From: Acinetobacter bereziniae LMG 1003 = CIP 70.12
GTDB lineage: Bacteria; Pseudomonadota; Gammaproteobacteria; Pseudomonadales; Moraxellaceae
Direction: 5' to 3'
DNA length: 64,000 nt
Assembly: GCF_000368925.1 (NCBI RefSeq)
Contig: NZ_KB849755.1
Span: 525,639 to 589,638 of the forward strand
Shown piece after piece: positions 22,428 through 31,710 of the stretch. Position 1 is the first letter of the stretch, and each line of letters begins with the position of its first letter. The translations under genes and the position numbers were made by a program. Below the pieces are notes generated by a model, which was given only the letters and a program-made list of their open reading frames with translations, had not been told where the DNA came from and searched no databases.

Positions 22428-24656
22428 GTGATTGATCGTCGTCAGTTTTTAGCAAACACCCTTAAAACAGGTTTTGGGGCAGCAACTTTATCAGCCTTTC
22501 CAGCCAGTATTCAAAAAGCACTCGCTATTCCCGCCAACAATAAAACCGGAACTATTCAAGACGTTGAACATGTCGTCATCCTGATGCAGGAAAACCGTTC
22601 ATTTGACCATTATTTTGGGACACTTAAAGGCGTTCGGGGCTTTGCAGACCGTATCACTATACCTGTGCAAAATGGGCGTAGCGTTTGGCAGCAACAACGA
22701 AGTAATGGTGCACTACTTACCCCGTTCCACTTGGATGGTTCAAGTAATAATGCTCAACGTGCACCGGGAACAAACCACACTTGGGTGGATAGTCAAAAGG
22801 CATGGGACAATGGGCGTATGTCCAACTGGCCAACCTACAAAACTGATTATGCGATGGGTTATTTTAAAGAACAAGAAATTCCATATCAGTTTGCCTTGGC
22901 AAATGCCTTTACCATTTGCGATGCTTATCATTGCTCCATGCATACGGGTACAGATGCCAATCGCTCATTTCATTTAACTGGAACCAACGGCGCAGTACCG
23001 ACCAGCACTGCCTTCGTCAATAACGAATGGGACTGGATTGATGGTGATCCAAAAAATGTGGATATTGGTTATACGTGGAAAACGTATGCTGAACGCTTAG
23101 AAGAGGCTGGGGTCAATTGGATTTGTTATCAAAACATGCCAGATGAATGGGGAGATAATATGTTAGGTGCATTCCGTACCTTTAAAAAAGCCAATATTGA
23201 TTCTGGTTATCCTGTTTCGAGTGGTGGTGCACCCAATAGCCCATACAATGCCGCAGCACAGAAACTACCATATAAAGCCTATGATGCCAGTACAGACAAT
23301 GCGAAAAATCCACTGTATAAAGGGATCGCTAACACATTACCTGGCAATAAACCTGAAGAGTTTTTAGATGCATTTAAAAATGACATTAAAACAGGAAAAT
23401 TACCCCAAGTTTCATGGATCAATGCACCCTCCATATATTGTGAACACCCTGGACCATCAAGCCCGGTACAAGGCTCATGGTTTATTCAAGAAATTTTAGA
23501 TGCGTTAACAGCTGTTCCTGAGGTTTGGAGTAAGACCGTCTTTCTGATTAATTTTGATGAAAATGATGGTTATTTTGACCATGTACCATCGCCATCTGCA
23601 CCAGCATTACTTGCAGATAATACCTATGCAGGTAAATCTACACTTAGCCAAACCGATATGCAGTATGAATATTATGTCCATGATGCACCTCTCGGTAGTA
23701 GCGGTCAGCCTAAAAAAGACAATGGCGTTTATGGACCTGGACCTCGAGTACCTTTGTTTGTGATTTCTCCGTGGAGCCGTGGCGGCATTGTTAACTCACA
23801 AGTCTTCGACCATACTTCGGTATTGATGTTTTTAGAAAAACGTTTTGGGGTCAAAGAAACCAATATTAGCCCATACCGTCGTGCGATCTGTGGGGATTTG
23901 ACCACAGCATTTAACTTTAAAACACCCAATGAAGATGTATTGCCCGAATTAAATGGTAAACAAACTCGTGAACAAGCAGATCAATTACGATCAGCACAAC
24001 AAAAATTACCCAATGTGCCAATCCCCACCAATTTACAACTTCCAATTCAAGCCAGTGGTATTCGTCGTTCAAAAGCTTTGCCTTATGAATTACATACCAG
24101 TGCACGTTGTCAAAGTGATGGAACAGTAAAACTTTTGTTTGCTAACACAGGAACTCAAGGTGCAGTTTTTCATGTGTATGACAAATTAAATCTAAGCCGT
24201 ATTCCACGTCGCTATATCATCGAAGCAGGTAAAACTTTGGATGATGTGTGGAATGTCAAAAAGGACAATCAAGGTCTCTATGATCTTTGGGTCATGGGGC
24301 CAAATGGTTTTCACCGTCATTTCAAAGGTGATTTGAATCGAAATCAAGATTTGCAGATCAATCCTGAAATCCGTGTTTGTTATGATATTGCTAATGGCAA
24401 TGTTTATGTCGACCTGAACAATACGGGTGCTAAAGATACTGAGTTTGTGATTACCCCAGTGGTTTATCGAACTGATTCGCCATTAAAAATCACGGTAAAA
24501 GCAGGTCAAACTTCAACTCAACACTGGGAATTAAAAGATGCTTGGCAATGGTATGATTTTGCTGTGACCTGTAGTCAAGATGCCAAGTTTTATCGCCGTT
24601 TTGCAGGGCGAGTGGAAACTGGTGAAGATTCTGTGAGTGATCCTGCAATGGTCTAA
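22428..24656 (+). CDS. plc: Phosphocholine-specific phospholipase C (Tat-exported)
   Basis: 742 residues from a GTG with TAGGAGA 8 bp upstream. The N-terminus is a twin-arginine signal (MIDRRQFLANTLKTGF) ending near ALA. The phosphoesterase domain begins HVVILMQENRSFDHYFGTLKG, the active-site signature of bacterial acidic phosphatase/PlcH-type enzymes, with further metal or phosphate residues in NFDENDGYFDHVPSP and FDHTSVLMFLEKRFG. Two C-terminal beta domains of about 90 residues follow (from about residues 545 and 645), as in the PlcH/PlcN family. It splits phosphatidylcholine or sphingomyelin outside the inner membrane and yields phosphocholine. The upstream Pho-box array points to phosphate-starvation control. 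Confidence 0.92.
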   Translation: MIDRRQFLANTLKTGFGAATLSAFPASIQKALAIPANNKTGTIQDVEHVVILMQENRSFDHYFGTLKGVRGFADRITIPVQNGRSVWQQQRSNGALLTPFHLDGSSNNAQRAPGTNHTWVDSQKAWDNGRMSNWPTYKTDYAMGYFKEQEIPYQFALANAFTICDAYHCSMHTGTDANRSFHLTGTNGAVPTSTAFVNNEWDWIDGDPKNVDIGYTWKTYAERLEEAGVNWICYQNMPDEWGDNMLGAFRTFKKANIDSGYPVSSGGAPNSPYNAAAQKLPYKAYDASTDNAKNPLYKGIANTLPGNKPEEFLDAFKNDIKTGKLPQVSWINAPSIYCEHPGPSSPVQGSWFIQEILDALTAVPEVWSKTVFLINFDENDGYFDHVPSPSAPALLADNTYAGKSTLSQTDMQYEYYVHDAPLGSSGQPKKDNGVYGPGPRVPLFVISPWSRGGIVNSQVFDHTSVLMFLEKRFGVKETNISPYRRAICGDLTTAFNFKTPNEDVLPELNGKQTREQADQLRSAQQKLPNVPIPTNLQLPIQASGIRRSKALPYELHTSARCQSDGTVKLLFANTGTQGAVFHVYDKLNLSRIPRRYIIEAGKTLDDVWNVKKDNQGLYDLWVMGPNGFHRHFKGDLNRNQDLQINPEIRVCYDIANGNVYVDLNNTGAKDTEFVITPVVYRTDSPLKITVKAGQTSTQHWELKDAWQWYDFAVTCSQDAKFYRRFAGRVETGEDSVSDPAMV

Positions 24657-24687
24657 ATACTCAGGGCTGATCCCCATTTGATTCATC

Positions 24688-24726
24688 AAAAAGCCGTTTA
24701 ATTTTAATCAAATAAACGGCTTTTTT
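24688..24726 (+). terminator. Rho-independent terminator after plc
   Basis: AAAAAGCCGTTTA (24688-24700) pairs with TAAACGGCTTTTTT (from 24713), leaving an AT-rich loop and a T-run. It is 31 bp after the plc stop. Classical form. Confidence 0.85.
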
Positions 24727-25023
24727 ATTATTAAATAAGTTATTGCTCTTGGCTCAAGTTTTTCATATCGCTTGATTATTTTTGAGTCAAGATATTCTCT
24801 GTCTATTCAGACCATATTCCAATTCAACGCTTGGATAAATCAACGACAAGTTTGTCATTTGATTTAGCCCTCAAGTCACGATAATGTATTGATTATTAAT
24901 TTGTAGCTAAACCATTCTTATCTTATTTTTAACCAATGTTGTTGATCAATTAAAAACAATCATTAAGAAAGTATTAACAAGCGAATTTATTTGTAGAATG
25001 CAGTCATCTACCGAGGAAATCTC
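24727..25023. other. Intergenic promoter region of the two-component system
   Basis: About 300 bp between the plc terminator and the response regulator. It is AT-rich, with GAGGAAATCTC as the ribosome-binding region just before 25024. I find no further structure. Confidence 0.45.
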
Positions 25024-25695
25024 ATGTTTGTCGTATTAGTTGAAGATGATCCCTACATTGCCCAAAGCATATTGGCTGCACTAGATTATTTAAACATTTC
25101 AGTTGAACATGCACGAACAGCTCGTGAAGCTGATTATTTTATCCGTCAAAGTTCAGTAGACCTGTGTTTATTGGATTTGGGGCTTCCAGATCAAGATGGC
25201 TTGGAATTACTTGCATCATGGCGAAAAGATCAAATTCATATCCCTGTTCTAGTCTTAACCGCACGCAATCGAACTCAACAATGCATTGAGACATTAAATG
25301 CTGGTGCCGATGATTACCTCACTAAGCCTTTTGATTTAAATGAGCTTATTGCGCGAATATTGGCATTGTCACGCCGCTATGCTGGCTATTCTTCCAATAT
25401 ATTACAGATGGGTGAGCTCAAAATTAACTGTGAGACACAAGAAGTTTTTTATCAAAATCAATTATTAAGCTTGTCTCGACGTGAATACAGTTTACTTGAA
25501 ATCTTTATGCTCTATCCAAATCAAATTTTAAAAAATGAACAACTGATTGATAAAATTTATGGCTTTCAAGACTCTATAGAAAGTAACGCAATCTCAGTTC
25601 ATATCCATCATCTAAGACAGAAAATTCATAGCAATATTATTCAAACGGTTCGAGGGGTCGGCTATATCTTAAAAAATCCGGAGCAAAGCAAGTGA
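25024..25695 (+). CDS. OmpR-family response regulator
   Basis: 223 residues. The receiver domain has the acidic pocket EDD (residues 7-9), phosphoacceptor Asp51 (LLDLGLPD), Thr79 (VLTA) and Lys101 (LTKPF). The C-terminal winged-helix domain runs from about residue 130, with SLSRREYSLLEIFMLYPNQILKNEQLIDKIYG and VHIHHLRQKI. This is the QseB/PmrA/TctD branch. It overlaps the start of the kinase by 4 bp and forms an operon with it. The target genes cannot be read; it follows plc but has its own promoter region. Confidence 0.9.
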   Translation: MFVVLVEDDPYIAQSILAALDYLNISVEHARTAREADYFIRQSSVDLCLLDLGLPDQDGLELLASWRKDQIHIPVLVLTARNRTQQCIETLNAGADDYLTKPFDLNELIARILALSRRYAGYSSNILQMGELKINCETQEVFYQNQLLSLSRREYSLLEIFMLYPNQILKNEQLIDKIYGFQDSIESNAISVHIHHLRQKIHSNIIQTVRGVGYILKNPEQSK

Positions 25696-27065
25696 AAGGA
25701 TACAGTCTCAAATGGAGGCTCGTGGTCAGTATTACTGTTATCTTTGTATTACTGTGGTCATTTGTTTTCTGTTGGCTTTATTTTGATTTAGCCAAACGCT
25801 TACAAAACACCTTAGATGAACGTTTATCAGCCTCAGCACATATGGTGATCCGTTTAGTTCAACAGCTCCCTCTACAAGACATTCATTCAGCACTCCAACA
25901 TGAAACTCAGGATATTAATCATCCAAATCTGATTGCCTGTGAGGTCTCGGTTTTTAGCTCAAATATTGCCGTTGAACAAAAAATCGTGGCTCGAACTCGT
26001 GGTGCGCCAGAAAATCTACAGACACAAAAAACTGGTTTTAGTACATGGCGTTATCAGAATACAGAATGGCGCAGTTATGTCATTCAAAAAGGCAATATTC
26101 AGGTGGTAACTGCTGAAAAACTGCAACTACGCCACTCATTGCTCAAACAAATTTTACAATCCGTTTTGATCCCACTGATCGCTACACTCTTTTTATGTAT
26201 TCTGTTGATTTTATGGATTATGCGAGTGGAATTTCGTCCGCTACAAAATATTTCCAATACCTTGATTAAGAAAAAACAGAATTTATCGGAATCCGCTCTC
26301 TATTTGATTGAATTGAAGTCACAAAATACTCCCAAAGAAATCCAGCCATTTGTGGACAATTTATTTGATCTAATTCAACAACTTCATAAAAGTCTTGAAA
26401 ATGAAAAGAGTTTTACCGCATTCGCTGCACATGAGTTGCGTAGTCCATTGACCGCAATCAAAACACACGTTCAACTGAGTAAACTCATGTTAGCTCAGTC
26501 TCAAATGACAGATCACGCGGCATTTAAAAACCTTGAACAAGCAGAACATAGTATTAATCGCTATGAACAACTATTAAAACAACTGTTATTGCTCAGTCAG
26601 ATGGAGGCTATGACTTTACAACCATTTCAGCCTGTCTCTACAGATATTGGTCAAAGTTTAAAGCAAGTTATGCTTGAACTTGAGTCGAACTACCCTGAAA
26701 TCAGAAGCAATTTAAACCTGACTATAGCGGTTGAGCAAACTATTCAAATTCCTGAAACTGAGTTGAATATCATCTTAAAAAATTTGATTGAAAATGCATA
26801 TATTCATTCAAATTCTCAGCAAACAATTGAAATTCAATTAATAAAAGGTAAATTGATGATCGTTGATCATGGTATCGGACTCGCTGACAATGAACTAACT
26901 TTATTAACACAAAGATTTTGGCGTAAATCGTCGCAAAATAATGGGCATGGATTGGGCTTATCTTTAGTTAAATTGATCCTTGAACGGTACGGTTACTCCA
27001 TTCAATTTAGTCACAACCAACCACAAGGTTTAAAAGTCACCATCTATCTCGATAAAAGGCTCTAA
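25692..27065 (+). CDS. Sensor histidine kinase
   Basis: 457 residues from a GTG that overlaps the response-regulator stop. Membrane segments are at about residues 10-31 and 157-177, enclosing a periplasmic sensor domain of about 125 residues. The HisKA box is at FAAHELRSPLTAIKTHVQL (His247). The ATPase domain has the N box LKNLIENAYIH, DHGIGL and GHGLGLSL. This is the QseC/PmrB-like architecture. It would phosphorylate the regulator encoded directly upstream. The signal is unknown; the periplasmic part shows no recognisable acidic metal-binding motif. Confidence 0.9.
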   Translation: MKGYSLKWRLVVSITVIFVLLWSFVFCWLYFDLAKRLQNTLDERLSASAHMVIRLVQQLPLQDIHSALQHETQDINHPNLIACEVSVFSSNIAVEQKIVARTRGAPENLQTQKTGFSTWRYQNTEWRSYVIQKGNIQVVTAEKLQLRHSLLKQILQSVLIPLIATLFLCILLILWIMRVEFRPLQNISNTLIKKKQNLSESALYLIELKSQNTPKEIQPFVDNLFDLIQQLHKSLENEKSFTAFAAHELRSPLTAIKTHVQLSKLMLAQSQMTDHAAFKNLEQAEHSINRYEQLLKQLLLLSQMEAMTLQPFQPVSTDIGQSLKQVMLELESNYPEIRSNLNLTIAVEQTIQIPETELNIILKNLIENAYIHSNSQQTIEIQLIKGKLMIVDHGIGLADNELTLLTQRFWRKSSQNNGHGLGLSLVKLILERYGYSIQFSHNQPQGLKVTIYLDKRL

Positions 27066-27092
27066 AATAAACTCTTGGCATTTTTAAAAGCG

Positions 27093-27917
27093 TCATTTAA
27101 TTCGATACATTAAAGTCCGTGAAGATGTTTTCATTTGCGGAATAATTGACATTAAAGTAGTTAAAATAATGCCCATTCGACGCCAACCTTTAAACTGATT
27201 AAATAAATAAGTCTGCTCATATTTGAGTTTAGGATGCCAAGCTTCAATCGCTTTGTCGTCATCTAGACCAAACTTAAAAGTTGCTTTGGTTTTACTCACA
27301 GTGTCATGTAATGATGATTTGGTGCTCATCCATTGATTCAGCATATCAAAATGTACTTCTGCCCCTGAAAAACGCTCTGCCAAACCGATAAGAACTTGTT
27401 TATTTTGTGCTTCATTAAAATACATTAACACCCCTTCTATGACGAACATAAAGTCCCCTTGAGGGTGATCTTGTTTCAATTGATCCATCCATGTTGTCGT
27501 GAGCATGGAACTGGCAATTAAATGTTCATTTTCTTGTGGTGATAACAGTTTCTTTCGTTGTTCTATCACTTCATCGAGATCGAGTTGATAAAATTGTGCT
27601 TGCTGAGCACTTTCACCAATACGTTGAAGACGCGTGTCTAATCCGCACCCAACAAAAACAACTATTGGGTTTTGATGACATTGAATAAATTGCTTCACTT
27701 TCTGATCAAAATGATTAGAGCGAATTGCAACCCCAACTGAACTTGCGGTTTTATTTTTGTATTTTGAAAAATCATAATCAATTTTTTCGACCAATTCACA
27801 AGCCGTTTGATCGTTGATCAGAGGATCTTGTTTTCGTGTTTCTACGGACTTTGCATACAATGTAATCAATAAAGTATCAGCAATTTCATCCTGTAAATTC
27901 AAGGCAATCTTATTCAT
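27093..27917 (-). CDS. Class I SAM-dependent methyltransferase, LCMT/PPM1-like
   Basis: 274 residues. The SAM-binding glycine loop is VVFVGCGLDTRLQRIG, followed by the acidic residues in YQLDLDEVIEQRK, and a later FMFVIEGVLMYF, all typical of the leucine carboxyl methyltransferase-like family that in bacteria includes methyltransferases of polyketides and other small molecules. No export signal is present. It is transcribed alone on the minus strand, convergent with the kinase gene. A possible Fur site is about 165 bp upstream, so iron control is conceivable. The substrate is unknown. Confidence 0.8.
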   Translation of the reverse strand: MNKIALNLQDEIADTLLITLYAKSVETRKQDPLINDQTACELVEKIDYDFSKYKNKTASSVGVAIRSNHFDQKVKQFIQCHQNPIVVFVGCGLDTRLQRIGESAQQAQFYQLDLDEVIEQRKKLLSPQENEHLIASSMLTTTWMDQLKQDHPQGDFMFVIEGVLMYFNEAQNKQVLIGLAERFSGAEVHFDMLNQWMSTKSSLHDTVSKTKATFKFGLDDDKAIEAWHPKLKYEQTYLFNQFKGWRRMGIILTTLMSIIPQMKTSSRTLMYRIK

Positions 27918-28081
27918 TGTACTTTCCTTTTAAAAATAAATATCTTTTTTGAACTGATTGATGCTCACGTTCAAAAGGGAAAATTTCATAAAAACCAGTC
28001 TTATCCCCGACACACTGTTTTAGTTCATTGATCAACATTATGAAAAGCTAGACATCATGCTAAGCCTAATGCAACATAAAT

Positions 28082-28100
28082 GCAAATAAATATCATTATC
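28082..28100 (-). promoter_or_regulatory. Possible Fur box upstream of the methyltransferase
   Basis: On the minus strand GATAATGATATTTATTTGC matches the 19-bp Fur consensus at about 14 positions, mainly in its first ten. It is 165 bp from the methyltransferase start. In AT-rich DNA such partial matches occur by chance. Confidence 0.35.
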
Positions 28101-28160
28101 ATTTGATCGTTTTTTTAAATGAGGAATCTACACATTTTCTTGACGTATTTCTTTTATTAA

Positions 28161-28499
28161 CTGATGTTACGCAGTAACTCTAAAATTAAATTTTGGAGCT
28201 AGAAGAATATGGATACGCGAAAACGTCATCCGCAATTGCTTGAGGCAGGACTCCTTCTAATAAGTAAATTTTCTGCGAAACTTTGAATATTTTGACGATA
28301 GTGAACGAGTTTTGCGGTGAGCAGCGATGTCGCTGCGCAAGATGGTTGCCCTTGCGGAGCTTTGCTCCTCATGCCAAAACAAAAGTACCTCGAGCCGAAG
28401 GCTATTCCATAAATTTAAACTTTGGATGTAAGTCTCCGTCGTGTAAATTTAGCTTTTTCTTTTTCACCTACTTAATTTCAATCAAGTGCGTAACATCAG
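28161..28499 (+). mobile_element. 339-bp MITE-like repeat (copy B) with 13-bp TIRs and 7-bp TSD
   Basis: The left end CTGATGTTACGCA (28161-28173) and right end TGCGTAACATCAG (28487-28499) are perfect inverted repeats. They are flanked by identical TTATTAA at 28154-28160 and 28500-28506, a target duplication. The inside holds several short stems, including GCAGCG/CGCTGC and GGAGC/GCTCC, and no supported gene. Copy C at 52533 is in the opposite orientation and copy A near 5.0 kb is degraded. It needs a transposase supplied in trans; I cannot name the family. Confidence 0.85.
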
Positions 28500-28666
28500 T
28501 TATTAAATTTAGAAAAATTAATGGGCTTATTCATTTAAAGGAAGAAAAAATGCTGATCTTTTCATGGCAAAAATTGAATATGGATAATAATTTTATCCAT
28601 ATTCAATCAATGATAGTTTTTGATTGTTACGAAGCCCAATAAAAAAATATTGAGTTTTCCATCCAA

Positions 28667-29932
28667 TCAAAATTTGAATGTATATGTTCCTAAAATACGG
28701 TTTTCTACAAAATCTGCGCCTGGAGTATTTCCTGCTCCATATTTAATATCAGCACGAATATGCCGCCACTCAGCACCTAGACCTTTAAATTTTCCTTGTG
28801 GAACGATGTAACTAACAATCAGATTTTTTTCAGTTTCTTTATTGTCCTTTAATCCTGCCCGATAAATACCACTTCCATTTAAATAACGTAATGTCAGTTT
28901 CAAACCTGGAATTCCGTTGTCTTTAAAATCATAACTATATAAAGCATGCCAAGTGAATTCTTTGGCTTTATAGAAAGCAACCGATGACCACGTTTGTAAA
29001 TAGCCTTGTGGAACAAAGCCATTTAACAAAGGAATATTATCTTCTCCTGAATTTTTCTGTATACCTAAAGACAATGTATTTGCACCATTTTGCATGGTAC
29101 TTTGCAAACTCGTGGATTGAGCATCAATCTTTCCAAAATAAGCATCACCATCCTCTTTGTAATTGAAATAGCGAGTTTCTACTTTAAATTTTGTTGCGCC
29201 TATTTGATTTGAATATGCTGCACTGACATAGTGTTGTTGATAAATATCTTCAAGTTGTCCAAACCAATAAGCACCATTCCAATGCGGTGTCAGCTTATAG
29301 TCCAAACCAATGAAATTTAATCCATCACTGCGTTTACGAGGATCTGTCGATGCACCTAAAGTAAATTTCCTAAACTCATCATCATCACGTGCATTGACAT
29401 GTGTAAATCTACCAGCAGATAACTTTAAATTTTCAATGTCTTTACTTTCCAACATTACACCGGCAAAAGTTGTGATCAGTTGGCGAGAGTCATCCATGAA
29501 TAATACGGGCGTTTTTGGAAAAAGTTCACCAATTTTGAGTTCGGTATCCTGATATTTTAATTTTAAAGTCGCACCCAGTTTTAAATAATCTCGTGCCTGA
29601 CGCCCTTCAGATTGATCATATTTAAAAATGGTATCTGATCGTTCGTCATAACGATCACTCAGACGCAATGCATACTGCACACCTAAATCTAATCCAAACT
29701 GTACGGGTGTATTTGTATAGCCAGACTCAAAACGTCCCATCACAGCTTGTGACCAACTCCCAATATCTTTATTTGTACCTTCGATGTCCCGTTCCATATA
29801 GAAATTACGTAAATAAATACTTTTTTCACTATTTTCTAAAAAGTCTGCATGAGCAGCATGAACATTTAAGTATGCTAAAGCGGTATAAAGTGCGATTTTT
29901 TGCACTTTATAAAATACATTTAATCTCAACAT
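28667..29932 (-). CDS. OprD-family outer-membrane porin
   Basis: 421 residues with a signal region ending near AHA, then DFLENSEKSIYLRNFYMERDI, which is close to the conserved OprD opening (an acidic start then LRNFY). Further family-like features are WSQAVMGRFESGYT and KIGELFPKTPVLFMDDSRQL, and a final Phe (GTYTFKF) for barrel insertion. Such porins take up amino acids, aromatic acids or other small carboxylates. AGGAAAGGA precedes the start. It lies on the same strand as, and 302 bp downstream of, the BenM/CatM-like regulator, so it may carry an aromatic acid whose presence that regulator senses. That link is inference. Confidence 0.85.
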   Translation of the reverse strand: MLRLNVFYKVQKIALYTALAYLNVHAAHADFLENSEKSIYLRNFYMERDIEGTNKDIGSWSQAVMGRFESGYTNTPVQFGLDLGVQYALRLSDRYDERSDTIFKYDQSEGRQARDYLKLGATLKLKYQDTELKIGELFPKTPVLFMDDSRQLITTFAGVMLESKDIENLKLSAGRFTHVNARDDDEFRKFTLGASTDPRKRSDGLNFIGLDYKLTPHWNGAYWFGQLEDIYQQHYVSAAYSNQIGATKFKVETRYFNYKEDGDAYFGKIDAQSTSLQSTMQNGANTLSLGIQKNSGEDNIPLLNGFVPQGYLQTWSSVAFYKAKEFTWHALYSYDFKDNGIPGLKLTLRYLNGSGIYRAGLKDNKETEKNLIVSYIVPQGKFKGLGAEWRHIRADIKYGAGNTPGADFVENRILGTYTFKF

Positions 29933-30233
29933 AGGAAATCCTTTCCTGAAAGCTTAAGTTTTTGTTTATTGCAACGATGGGACCTTTACCCCGTTGTTAT
30001 CTCAATCCAGTTCACTTTAAGAAATTAAATAAAAATCAGTGCTATATAATCTTTAAGTGTTTTGGCTTAAGCTTAAGTATTGGAATTATTAATGTAATTT
30101 TCCATATCATTAAAAGTATATTGTCATACCTTTTGCTAAATCCCCGTCTCATCATCCATTTTGACAGACACAACATACATCACTCAGCGATTAAAGCTAA
30201 AATACTACAAAGCTCCAATACGCTGTATTTGCC
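29933..30233. other. Intergenic region upstream of the OprD-type porin
   Basis: 301 bp carrying the porin promoter region. I looked for the ATAC-N7-GTAT motif used by BenM/CatM and did not find it. A short frame here has no ribosome-binding site and no recognisable product. Confidence 0.45.
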
Positions 30234-31151
30234 CTAGTACCCTTCGAATTGCAATGGAATTCCTTCTTCTTCAAATACCTGTTTAACGCACTCTAACACT
30301 TTGGATAAATAAGGACTTTGATCCATATTTCTTACCGCTAAAGAAATCGGACTATATGCTTCCATATCCAATATTGGGACATAAACTAGATTTTTCATTC
30401 CAATATCACTGGCACTTTCAGGAATAATACACACCCCTTCACCCGATGAAACCAAACCTAATGCCATATGGATTTCACGAACTTCTATCATGTTTTTTGG
30501 CACCAAACCTAATTCAGTGAAAATAGATTGAATCAACGTAGAAAAATTAGGTTTTTGTGTTGCCGGGTAAGAAAATATCGATTCATCAATAATTTGAGAT
30601 AAATAAATCCCTTTATGAACATATTCAGTCAAATAATGATTTTTATGAATTGCTAACTTTAATTTTTCTTTGCGCAGTAAAATTCGTTTGATTGCAGGAT
30701 CACTGATTCTCAAACGTCCAAAACCCAAATCAATTTTTCCAAGCTTTAAAACTTCAATTTGATCTTTGGTTCCGTATTCGAGCAACTCAACCTGAATATC
30801 AGGATTATTTTGACGAAATAAGTAAATAATTTGCGGCAACAAAGCATACAGTAAAGAACTGACATAGCCGATCCGTATAATCATATTGATTGAACTGATA
30901 CGCTTTGCCATAGATGTTGCTTGTGCAGTATGTGTAAGAATTTGCACAGCATGTTGATAAAAAAATTGTCCTGCATCTGTTGTTCTTACAGGTCGAGAAC
31001 CCCGTTCAAATAACAAAATACCCAGTTCTTCTTCTAACTTCTGAATTTGTCTACTTAAGGGTGGCTGAGCTATACATAACTTTTCGGCAGCTTTGGTAAT
31101 GCTCTGCTCTTCAACGACCGTGACAAAATAACGAAGATGTCTTAATTCCAT
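30234..31151 (-). CDS. LysR-family regulator of the BenM/CatM subgroup
   Basis: 305 residues. The N-terminus MELRHLRYFVTVVEEQSITK, then KLCIAQPPLSRQIQKLEEELG and LLFERGSRPVRTTDAG, follows the Acinetobacter BenM and CatM proteins almost position by position from memory, and the effector domain keeps DLGFGRLRISDPAIKR, PKPNFST-like QKPNFST and EVREIHMALGLVSSGEGVCI. BenM and CatM sense cis,cis-muconate and benzoate and activate ben/cat genes. None of those genes is next to this copy, so it is a third member with unknown targets; the OprD porin and acylase are the nearest candidates. Confidence 0.88.
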   Translation of the reverse strand: MELRHLRYFVTVVEEQSITKAAEKLCIAQPPLSRQIQKLEEELGILLFERGSRPVRTTDAGQFFYQHAVQILTHTAQATSMAKRISSINMIIRIGYVSSLLYALLPQIIYLFRQNNPDIQVELLEYGTKDQIEVLKLGKIDLGFGRLRISDPAIKRILLRKEKLKLAIHKNHYLTEYVHKGIYLSQIIDESIFSYPATQKPNFSTLIQSIFTELGLVPKNMIEVREIHMALGLVSSGEGVCIIPESASDIGMKNLVYVPILDMEAYSPISLAVRNMDQSPYLSKVLECVKQVFEEEGIPLQFEGY

Positions 31152-31710
31152 TTAATTGCCCTACTTTGTTGAATTTCCATAAGATACAAACCCAACAGTC
31201 ACAAATATAAAATATATTGAGTAATCAGCTTGGTGTTTAAGCATGATCCTATCATCCTTCATGGAACATTAATAAAGTCACAACATCTCAACTTTAATCA
31301 CACCAAAACTTTGAACAATCCCACTCAAAACTCGCTTAACTTATAGAACTCTCCATCTTTAATATTTAAAAACAACTGCTTTAAAATACAGATCTATAAA
31401 TTTGATCTTTTTCTAGTCTCCAATGAATAAAAAATATTTGAGAGTCTGATTTATAAACATTTGATTAAAGTAAAATAACCAATTCAAGATCATATAAAAT
31501 AAATATATAAATCATATTCTTAATAAATATTCATCATTTTAAAATAGACTTTTAACAATGCATTTTGGAAAAAGTATAAAGATATACCTTACAAATACTA
31601 GAAAATTACATATAAAAATAACAATAATTTTATCAACAATGCAAGCCCGTACGTCTTTAAGCTCACTATTTTTAGACCGATGCCACTGAAAGTATTGTTT
31701 TCTCATAATA
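31152..31710. other. AT-rich intergenic region between the LysR and acylase genes
   Basis: 559 bp with long A and T runs and no supported gene. GTATAaagaTATAC near 31574 is a small dyad but not the ATAC-N7-GTAT form expected for BenM/CatM. It must hold divergent promoters for both flanking genes. Confidence 0.45.

Noticed and set aside
28283..28642. 119-codon frame as a gene
   Set aside because: It runs through the 339-bp repeat, has no ribosome-binding site, and its sequence follows the element rather than a protein family.
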